Assembly (NCBI GenBank): GCA_009809945.1
Contig: WTPW01001232.1
Span: 158,805 to 222,804 of the forward strand
Source: Gigaspora margarita
Taxonomy: Eukaryota > Glomeromycota > Glomeromycetes > Diversisporales > Gigasporaceae
Reading direction: 5' to 3'
Length of the DNA: 64,000 nucleotides
In this document: positions 38,875 through 48,083 of the stretch, piece after piece
How the letters are laid out: each line of letters opens with the position of its first letter
Position numbering within the stretch: the stretch's first letter is position 1
Notes under the pieces: model-generated
Databases searched by the model: none
What the model saw: only the letters and a program-made list of their open reading frames with translations
What the model was told of the DNA's origin: nothing
Program-made: the position numbers and the translations under genes

Positions 38875-39811
38875 AAATCAGTTTAGTCAATTAGTTTGAA
38901 CAAAACCTCTGGTTCTGCAGTCTATTTTAGACTGATCCAGTCTAAAAAGACTATCAGTTCTAATATAGTTAGCATTAAATTATTGTATAAAGACTTAGAC
39001 AAAAATAATAAGTTTAAAGTTTTTTGAATAAATTTTTCTTTATTTTAATAACAGAATTGCTTTAACAAGAATTAGATTTACAAATCTAATATTTTTAACT
39101 AAAATAATTATCTACATAAATATTACTATTTCTAATAATAATATGTAATAGACAGGTTTAAGTGTTGGTTAGAGTAACTTTTATACAATAAAATAAGTAT
39201 TAAACTAATAATTTGAATGAGAACCCTAAATAATCTATATGAGGTCATATTTGAAAAATAGCTAATGGAGGCCCTTTTTTAAAAAAAAGTTTATATTTGA
39301 AAAGTAGATATTGGATAAAAAGATTATATTTGAAAAAGTTAATAGGCAAAAGAGTATATTAAAAAGAATGCTAATGGGCTAATTTTTATAAATCTTATAT
39401 TTGAAATGTGCTAATGAAAAATTTAAGTTTTTTAGAGAATATAGGTCTGTTTTTTTTTTTTAAAAAAAAAATATATTCTTTTTTTTATATATATATATCT
39501 AATGTTTGAAATATAGCTGATATATACCAATATAAAAGTGCTAACAAAAAAAAATTTACTATAGTACTCAAATATAAGCTCACATATATTATTTGAAGTC
39601 CTTTTGAATGAAGTCTGTAATAATAACATATAATAATACATATTATAATTATTATGATCCAATTCATACTACATTTAATTAGTCTAATAATCATTCTGTC
39701 CAGTTCTATACTTATTGGTTCTAATCAGTCCTGGACTACAGTCTGTTTAACTTTTTAAATTACTACTATTCTTTGGACCAAAATGAACCAGACAACTAAT
39801 TAACAGCCCTA
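38875..39811. mobile_element. Old hAT-type element related to 15097-16002
   Basis: Starts TAGGGCTCATAAATCAGT and ends TTAACAGCCCTA. Subterminal GACTGATCCAG and TCCTGGACTACAG words match the other element's GGTCC motifs. The 8-bp flanks no longer agree, and minus frames in its A+T-rich interior (39432-39694) are not genes. Confidence 0.6.
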
Positions 39812-39910
39812 TCTGACTAATGTCATAATGTCTTATTATTTTTTATATACAACACATAATCATATTTGTTTTGCACAGTATCAAATATTACACTACTATC
39901 TTTATTCATT

Positions 39911-40494
39911 TANAGCTAATTTCAAAAAGGTGTAATCAAGCAATTTTTATCATATATATAAAAAATAGAAAATCAGATTATTAATCAAAATTAAGCTTTT
40001 TATTTTTTTATTTATATAATTATAATGATAAATCAGATAATTGTTTTTATCATCATATTCAATGGATGCTCAATTTACAAAATTTGAATATAAGCAAGAA
40101 ACTTGCTTTGGATACCAGTTGTGTTTATATTGTAGAATTAACTTATAGCAGCAAAAATGCAACTGTATATTAAATCAAGTACTATATAAATGTAATCAAA
40201 CAAATATTGTCAAGTATGCATACACAATAATTTTTTATCTAAGTTCTTACTATATGTTGGAAGCATTCTAAAAAATTATTTTTAGTAAAAACCTTTAAAA
40301 CTCAATAAAAATCTAAAAATTAAACTACTAAAGATTTACCTTTAACTTTACTCAGTATTTCTAGCAGGGCTATTAAAACAGTAATTACTAGAAAACATAT
40401 GATTTTTTTTTAAAAAAGAGGAAATCTTGGAAATCACACTGATTTCCATGATATAGTGATCTTCACCTGTATACACCTTTTTGAAATTAGCTAT
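39911..40494. mobile_element. TA-flanked MITE, 584 bp
   Basis: Left AGCTAATTTCAAAAAGGTGT and right ACACCTTTTTGAAATTAGCT are exact complements. Flanking bases are TA-rich, with one N at 39913. The interior is non-coding. Confidence 0.7.
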
Positions 40495-40734
40495 AAAAAA
40501 TAGCAAATAAATTGATTACTTATTTTTAATTCTATTACAGCACTAGTTTTTAATAATCATAATATTCCCATCAAAATTTTTCTGTACATCAAGTAACAAA
40601 AATATAATATTACTAATCTATAACAGTAGTCTTATACAATAACCAATTATAAAAATAAATACTACATAAACCTCACTAAAATAAAATATATAAAATTTAT
40701 TAATAAAAACCCAGCATGTCTGCTCATTTAATAA

Positions 40735-41074
40735 TATGGGGTGTAGTTAATTAAAACAGCCCATTTTTACAATTTTTTGAAAAATGAGTTTTTATTAGAT
40801 TCATATAAATTTTGACATGATCAGCATTTTTCAGTTATAAATAAAAGTCGATATGCATAATAAAAAGTCAAGATAATGTAAAAAAATCATACAAGGATAT
40901 GTAGAACCAGCACATCATGAGATTGCCCAATAGTCACATGTTGCCTTTAACCAAACAAAATCGTGAAATTTGATTAATCCCAGATCAGTCCATAAATTAA
41001 TACAAATAATCAAACTCAATTATCCTCAAAATAAGATATATGTAAATATGGGCTATTTTAATTGACCGTACCCA
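40735..41074. mobile_element. TA-flanked MITE, GGGGTG/CAGCCC family, complete copy
   Basis: Left end TGGGGTGTAGTTAATTAAAA then CAGCCCATTTTTAC. The right end is the near complement. TA borders both ends. It is the model for the gapped copy at 41924-42235 and the truncated one at 12312-12406. Confidence 0.75.
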
Positions 41075-41923
41075 TATCAAAAATTATGATAGGTATAAAA
41101 CTTCTATGTAAGAATAATTATCATTATATAATAATACATAATAACTCTCAAAAAAATACAGTCTAATTTTTCCTATTTATTGAAATTATACCTCATATAC
41201 TTTCTACACCACTATAAAAAAAATTATAATTTATACTATTCTTTTAACTCTGCATTAAGTAGCACTGTACTCTTTTAATACTATTTAAAATTGATTGATA
41301 TTCATCTTCATATACAAAAATCTTATTTATATTTATTATTATTAACAATAAAAATTGTTCTTAATTTTTACTATCTGTTCTAACTTTGCATCTTATAATA
41401 CACTCTTCAAAATAGCTTTTAACATTTATCTAATAACTTCCCACACACAAAAAATTTCAAGTAGCTTCTTGCTAAATATATTATTACAATTATCTCTCCT
41501 TTATCACTTGTTCATCAATGTAATGTTAAGCTTATCCTTATTTAAAATATAATTATATTTGTCAAAGTGCTATTTTAATGCAATCCTTTAATAAACACAT
41601 CATGTTATTTTCTTTCACATTTGTATTAACTTTACTTGATTTAATAATTTAAAGATTTAAATTTTTTTGAATTACAAAATTTTGGATCTTTTTATACTTA
41701 AATAAATGAATCAATATAATTAAATTTAAATAATAATATAACGATTTAATTTTATATTGTATGGGCTTTTGTATCCATTTTTACTATGGCTTAAAACTAA
41801 TAAATATTGTTAGATATTTTAGAACCTGAATACCAATAAGTATTTATATAAATTATTAGAGTAATAGCTAAGTTAGCTACTAACTAATCAAGCTCATACC
41901 TGATTAATTGCATTGCAAGCTTG

Positions 41924-42235
41924 TTATATGGGGTGTTATCTATTAAAACAGCCCTTTTTTNNNNNNNNNNNNNNNNNNNNNNNNNNNNNNNNNNNNNNNN
42001 NNNNNNNNNNNNNNNNNNNNNNNNNNNNNNNNNNNNNNNNNNNNNNNNNNNNNNNNNNNNNNNNNNNNNNNNNNNNNNNNNNNNNNNNNNNNNNNNNNNN
42101 NNNNNNNNNNNNNNNNNNNNNNNNNNNNNNNNNNNNNNNNNNNNNNNNNNNNNNNNNNNNNNNNNNNNNNNNNNNNNNNNNNNNNNNNNNNNNNNNNNAA
42201 AAAAGGGCTGTTTTAATAGATAACACCCCATATAA
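41924..42235. mobile_element. Same MITE family, interior lost in an assembly gap
   Basis: GGGGTGTTATCTATTAAAAC then AGCCCTTTTTT lies to the left of the gap and its exact complement to the right. Total length including the 238 Ns (41961-42198) is close to that of the intact relative, so the gap is probably just the unresolved hairpin centre. Frames spanning the gap are spurious. Confidence 0.75.
41961..42198. other. Assembly gap (238 N)
   Basis: A run of Ns between the two inverted arms of a MITE. Confidence 0.98.
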
Positions 42236-43666
42236 TATGCTACATACATATATAACAATTGGAATTTGACTATGACTATTATGCATAAAGACATTACTTA
42301 TATTCTTAAATTAATTATCAATATATACCTTATTATAATTAGAGCTAATCAATTAATCCCTTTATTATACTTGCTGCATATATATATCTTCACTATAATC
42401 TTTGGCCATCAATTATTATCAATTTTGTCAAACTGGGTTATTATATAATACAAGCAAGAGCAGCCATAAAAAAACAATTAATTATCTGACTGCCTCATAA
42501 GCAAAAACTTCCAAAAGCAATATCTAATACTACTAAAGTTGTAATATCTATCATCTTTATATGATCTAATTGGTTATATTGAATATCTGTGCCACTTCCA
42601 TGCCTACTTACATGTAATTTTTTGTGCAGCACTTATCACTTTTGATAGTATATAGCATATGCAGCATAATATATAGCATATATATTTGTAAACCCATAAA
42701 CAAAATAACATTATCATACTTATTCACAAACTTTTATTAATATTAATATGATATCAGAATGTATTATGTAAATGAATTTCTTGAGTGCTATTATCCATTA
42801 AATTATGAAAAAAATAAAAAACATATTTCTGCTTGGTGCATTCATGTTCATTGCTTTGGCACATATTATCTGCCACCTCTAAAGTCTCATCTATCACATA
42901 GATTTTTATTATTGTTGCAAAGTGAGATTGAAAAGAGAAGCAACCATATGATATCTTCAACTACCTGACAAAGATGGCTTCATAATAAGAAAAACAAACA
43001 AACAAATAAAAATAAAATAAAATATAAATAAACTTCAAAGTTATTGAAACAGATTCTTTAAAACAATCTTGATCTTGCACACTCACTCACCCACTTTAGA
43101 CATAATATTCACATGATTCCATTATTTATTTAGCCCATATTCAGCTTGCTGCAACAGACAACAACCATTGCTACTTCTATGACAACTCCAAGTACAATCA
43201 CAATTGTTGTTTTCATGACATCTTATTATTCTTCTAGCCACCTCAACTAATTACTTACTTTTCAAACATGTGTTTTGCAAACTTTCCCGAAATAAGTCTT
43301 CAGCTACCACAGTCATTTGCTAGCATACTCCAAAATAAATTTATTATGTAATGCAATGCCTTTCAATATATACACAAATGATTTCCAAGGGCTATTGTCA
43401 TTTAAACAATATACAAAAATAAAAAACTGAATTACCCTTGGCGCATTTATCTCTTACTTTAGCAGCCACTTCCAGAATCTCCAGTTGCATTAAACCAAAT
43501 TTATTACTATGTATGCAAATAATATAATAACTAACACAATTTTATATATTCATATGGCTGAATTCACCAAAAATATTGTCTGTTTTTCTATACAAATTGT
43601 TTATGTGAATAAATATACTAACATTTACATTTTATAAAAATTTTTATATTATAAGATAGACATGGG
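42236..43666. other. Intergenic, no supported gene
   Basis: Overlapping short frames near 42754-42968 on both strands have no recognisable product. Confidence 0.35.
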
Positions 43667-43987
43667 TATTATGGCGCAGTTAAGTATTTTAGCTAATAAT
43701 ACATGATATATCGACCAGAATCGAATGTTTTTGGTATCATTCAATTCGTCTCATCAAGACGAATCGAATGGTACCAAAATCGTTCAATTCTAATTACTAG
43801 ATCATAAGATATCGTTAATTACAATATGCAAATTAAAAAAGCTAAATTATAACACATATACCAATTATGGCGCACATCGTATTTTTCATTATCATTAAGT
43901 TCTGTTGATCAGAATCGAATGATTTTGTTACCATTCGATTCATCTCATTGAGACAAATCGAATGGTACCAAAATTATGCGATTTTGA

Positions 43988-44453
43988 CTAATACTTCTCG
44001 ATATATTATAATTTAACCAAAATTAGCTGCGCAAAGCAAATTTTAAAATTAACATAAAATCATAAATAACTTTTGACAGACCAGTCCATTTTTTATAATT
44101 TTACTACCAAAATGACTGCCTTGAAGAGGCGATTCCAACAAGCCCAAAAACACTAAAATGCAATCACGGGATCACGGGATCGTTAAGTTTTTTGTATTGT
44201 TTTTAATGAAAATTAGATTAGTTTATCTATTTTTATCAAAATAATAATAAAACTTTAACGATCCTGTGATCCCGTGATCATATTTTAGCAATTTTGGGCT
44301 TGTTGGAATCGTCTCTTCAAGGCGGTCATTTTGGTAGTAAAATTTTAAAAAACGGACTGGTCTATCAGAAATTATTCATGATTTCATGCTAATTTTAAAT
44401 TTTGATTTGCGCAGCTTATTTTGGTTAAATTATGATACCTCGAGAAGTATCAG
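43988..44453. repeat. Palindrome A, ~200-bp arms
   Basis: AATACTTCTCGATATATTAT at the left pairs with the stretch before AAGTATCAG at the right. Near the centre GATCACGGGATCGTTAA mirrors TTAACGATCCTGTGATC, with a ~45-60-bp spacer. Confidence 0.8.
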
Positions 44454-44624
44454 TCAAAATTATATGATTTTAGTACCATTCGATTCGTCTCAATGAGACG
44501 AATCGAATGGTAACAAAATCATTTGATTCTGATTGATGGTTCACAAGATGTTGCTATACACTGCAATATTTCTATTACCATAATACTTATACAAAAACAA
44601 AAAAAAATTTAAAAAAATTAAAAA

Positions 44625-45320
44625 AGTGTTCTGAATCCATATTTACTACAAGTAAATTGACTAGACCGATTAAGACAATATTGTTCTCCAGATCTAGGCA
44701 GTTCTAAAGTAGTGAGATCATAAAAAACGGCCCAGTAGATATCTTTCTACGGCCTCTCAAAGTTTTATAATGATTGTTTACATAAAATTACATAATTTAG
44801 AAAATTGTTTAAAATCGTTATAAAACTTTGAGAGGCCGTTGAAAGAGATCTACTTGGCCATTTTTCATGATCTCACTACCTTTAGAACTGCCTTGGCTAG
44901 AGAACAATATTTAATTAATCGGCCTAGTCGATTTACTTGTAGCAAATATGGGTTTGGAGAACTTTTTTATTTATTTTTAAAAAGATAAAAATAAATAAAA
45001 AAATGCTCAAAACCCATATTTGCTGCAAGTATATCGACTAGGTCGATTAATTAAATATTGTTCTATAAGCCAAGGTGGTTCTAAAAGTAGCGAGATCATG
45101 AAAAACGACCTAGTAGATCACTTTTCACGGCCTTTCAAAGCTTTATAACGATTGTTTATATAAATCACATGATTTAAACAATTGTTATAAAACTTTGAGA
45201 GGCCGTAGAAAGAGATCAACTGGGTCATTTTTCATAATCTCGCCACCTTTAGGACCGCCTATATTTGAAGAACAATATTGTCTTAATCAGCCTTGTCTAT
45301 TTACTTAGTACCAAATACAA
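44625..45320. repeat. Palindromes B and C, tandem relatives
   Basis: Each has outer arms with AAATATGGGTTT-like sequence and CTTGTAG(C)AAAT. Inner arms carry CTACGGCCTCTCAAAGTTTT and complement, and the spacer is about 60 bp. B spans 44625-44963 and C spans 45003-45320. Confidence 0.75.
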
Positions 45321-45555
45321 GTAGATCGTAAGATATTAGCAGTGCACCATAATTGGTAGTGCGCCATAATACTTGTATCTACTTAAATATTACTTTAATC
45401 ATAATATCTTGTGATCCACTGATCAGAATTCGACGATTTTGGTACCAATCGATTCGTCTCAGTGAGACGAATCGATTGGTACCAAAATCACATGATTCTG
45501 ATCAGTAGATCGTAAGATATTAGCAGTGCGGCATAATTGGTAGTGCGTCATAATA

Positions 45556-45958
45556 GCATAAATTTGACTAGTTTCACTTTTATTTTGCCCGTTTATTTAT
45601 AAATATTTTACAATATATATCTGTTCTTTTATCATCATATTATTCATTCAAATTTAACCACTATCTAGTCTTCCGTCCTGGTTTTGCATGACAACGTCGC
45701 GCAGCTATCTAGTTCCGTAAGTGAAAACAGAGAGCATGGCTTACCAAAATGTTCAAGGCGTTCGTCCACAAAATCTTGCATTTGGTTGGTTGGCACTGTT
45801 GGCTATGATTTCTAAATGTGTAAACTCGGATAATTTCGGGTTTGCTCAGCCATTTAACTTGTTACCACTGTGACTAAATAGTGGTAAATTTTAGTGGCTT
45901 AGCTCCTTGTGTGCCAACATTTTTGCATAGTGTTATAAAAAGTTTGATCAGTGTAAGC
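45556..45958. other. Intergenic; possible short frame at 45738
   Basis: An ATG near 45738 opens a 45-codon frame (MAYQNVQGVRPQNLAFGW...). A stretch inside it, CGTTCGTCCACAAAATCTTG, recurs with few changes at 31211-31245. It is more likely a repeat end than an exon. Confidence 0.3.
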
Positions 45959-45968
45959 ATATCCAATG

Positions 45969-46325
45969 GGCCCCTCCAGGAGTCTAGACACTTTTGCAGT
46001 AACATGACCATCACGTAGTGTGGTGTCATTCAGATTAACTTTTTGGCTTTATATTAAGGTTAGAGTTAGAGTTTGTATATATAGACTTAGAAGGCCACTA
46101 TTTATATGTAAAATTGTATTTCAGACATTTTTATCTGGTTTTTAAGGCTGATTTAAACACTAGTTTTTGAGTATTTTCGCTCTTTTCTCTTTTTTTCTTC
46201 TTGTACACATGTTTTGTTTTGATGTCGGACTGATCTGAGAAGATCAAAATTTACGTTCTCCGATTGGTTAATTTTCATGCACCATGTCATGTTACTGCAA
46301 AAGTGTTTAGACCCCTGGCGTGGTT
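45969..46325. mobile_element. Mutator-like MITE, 357 bp, 10-bp duplication
   Basis: Inverted ends contain AGACACTTTTGCAGTAACATG at the left and CATGTTACTGCAAAAGTGTTT at the right. ATATCCAATG lies directly outside both (45959-45968 and 46326-46335). A 9-11-bp duplication is characteristic of Mutator-like elements. No frame is inside. Confidence 0.8.
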
Positions 46326-46927
46326 ATATCCAATGTGTGATCATGTCACGTTTTGCGCAATCATTTGTTAATTAGTGATTGATGCTTCTATTTGCATTTA
46401 CGTGGATTATACTACAATTAATTAACGTAGCGAAAAGTTTATTATACTATTCTAGTTAAATCAATGTTTTTGTTTATAATAATAAAGCAATATACGTTTT
46501 CATTTAATTTATTATTGATTTAACAGATGACACGTGCAGAATAATGAGGCAGAATTGGAGATTAAAGGTACAAAATAATCCTTTTTCATAATGATCCTGC
46601 TGATTATTATATTGGTAACAGGGTGGCATTTTTGCTCTGCGATGCACTTACGTAATATTCGTGCAAATATGTACATATCATATACAGTAAAGACTAAATA
46701 TATTTGTATATTTGTATGTCCTGTATTCTATTTTTTCTCACAAATTTATTTTATGTTAATACCTGCGATTATGTTAACATAACAAGTAAAGATTCTACGG
46801 CTATACCCATGAATCCTGTTAATGATCATCGCGACAAGTTTTTTTTATATATTGTTAGCGGCAGAATTGGATATCGGTCAGAACCACATGACGTCGATTT
46901 TGCCAGAGTCCCATGAAGGTACTGTGA

Positions 46928-47170
46928 TCACCCACTGATCACTCGGTAGAAAACTAGTTCTTGCGCACAGCCTATCGATTGAATGAATTTATCTAAATCA
47001 GGAAGGACATTAAATGCAAGATCGAGAGAAGATTCGATATCGTGTGATTCTGCCATTCGAGTGGGAAAAATTGTGGGATTGAAGATAAAAATTAGGAATC
47101 CCATTAGATGTAAAACAGTATAAAATGAACGAGAAATGTACCATTCAGCGGCATGAATTGATTGCATCAT
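46928..47170 (-). CDS. Hypothetical small protein, 80 aa
   Basis: The ATG at 47168-47170 opens a frame with a hydrophobic segment (LHLMGFLIFIFNPTIF, about residues 23-38) followed by an acidic, helical C-terminus. Local base composition is less A+T-rich than the flanks and codon choice looks protein-like. A plausible acceptor (TTTATTTACAAG) lies just upstream, but I could not build a consistent upstream exon. It may be a single-pass membrane microprotein or a gene fragment. Confidence 0.3.
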   Translation of the reverse strand: MMQSIHAAEWYISRSFYTVLHLMGFLIFIFNPTIFPTRMAESHDIESSLDLAFNVLPDLDKFIQSIGCAQELVFYRVISG

Positions 47171-47296
47171 TGTAGCCTTTGTCTTGTAAATAAAGAAACT
47201 GATCTTGGTTTTCTGTGTCACTCGTTAATAAAATAAACTGTCCCATGTACTCACCTTATACCCGATAAGCCTTATCTTGCCAAATCGTGCCGCCTT

Positions 47297-47554
47297 TTAC
47301 ATTGGGTATATTGTTAGGTGTTTCTTTTGTCTTGGTGGTTGGTGGTTGTCCGCCCTGTGATGCCAGCCCAGATTTCTGCCTTTAACAATATGTTGTGCAT
47401 TAGGATGATCATTCACGATTAATTTAGCGATTACGCATGCATACAGGATTTTTTCATATATCTTAGTTAATCGTAATGAATCAGTACGTGCTCGCACATG
47501 ATATCCGTAAATGTAATTATGAAAAAAAACTTTTTTAAAAACAATATTGCGCAT
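47297..47554 (-). CDS. Hypothetical protein fragment, 85 aa
   Basis: The ATG is at 47552-47554. The frame is rich in basic and His residues towards its end (GRNLGWHHRADNHQPP). It lies upstream of, and on the same strand as, the 46928-47170 frame, but no splice arrangement I tried joins them without a stop. I recognise no family. Confidence 0.25.
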   Translation of the reverse strand: MRNIVFKKVFFHNYIYGYHVRARTDSLRLTKIYEKILYACVIAKLIVNDHPNAQHIVKGRNLGWHHRADNHQPPRQKKHLTIYPM

Positions 47555-47794
47555 TCTGATTAGTTATCTTTTCGATCTTTTAACTCTGTCAACTGACAAA
47601 AAAAAAGATTTGTTACGTAAATGCTAAAAAATACAGGTTTCATTCAAAAAAAAAAGTATATTATATACATATGATAAGTACTGTACATAGTATATATCAA
47701 ACTAACTAATTACCATATTAATAACCCCAGACTATACCCATCCTTAAATAATTTTTTCGTTTCTGGTTTTTGTGTGATAGCATCGTGCAGCTAC

Positions 47795-47955
47795 CTTATT
47801 TACTAATAGGAACATGTGGCACTTGTGTCATAAGTGTTCGATTTATCACTTATGCCACATCTATCATATCAGTACCTTATGCCTTAATTGCAACATGTGA
47901 TACTAGGGTTCTACGTCAGCTATGTAAATCAAAACTATATCAGATCCTATTATAA
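47795..47955. repeat. Left inverted arm of the hAT-like transposon
   Basis: The inner part, GATTTACATAGCTGACGTAG in complement, matches 51134-51153. The outer part has CATGTGGCAC, CATAAGTG and CACTTATG subterminal repeats. Confidence 0.65.
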
Positions 47956-48083
47956 ATGTTATTATTGAAGATTTTTTACTAATCAAATTTTTAATATATA
48001 ACGATAATAGATTAGTTATATAATTTTTATTACAGCAATATTATTATATTGTCGGTTATAAACTGTATAATAAAGCTAATTTA

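Larger units (their letters stand above)
43667..45555. mobile_element. 1.9-kb composite element of nested palindromes
   Basis: The outer ends are TATTATGGCGCAG and its near complement TGCGTCATAATA. Inside are four palindromes centred on GATTCGTCTCAATGAGACGAATC (about 43714-43793, 43905-43982, 44463-44535 and 45406-45519). Three long inverted repeats are also present: A 43988-44453, B 44625-44963 and C 45003-45320. B and C are related copies. Extra internal ATTATGGCGCA termini occur at 43865 and 45360. No protein frame is present. Confidence 0.75.

Noticed and set aside
41884-42294. Several open frames across 41.9-42.3 kb on both strands
   Set aside because: They consist mostly of the N gap and the MITE arms.
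42754-42968. Mirror frames on both strands
   Set aside because: Each is the shadow of the other and neither has a recognisable feature.
46591-46916. Plus frames with hydrophobic stretches near 46.6-46.9 kb
   Set aside because: Overlapping phases, no signal peptide followed by a domain, and no splice-consistent continuation.
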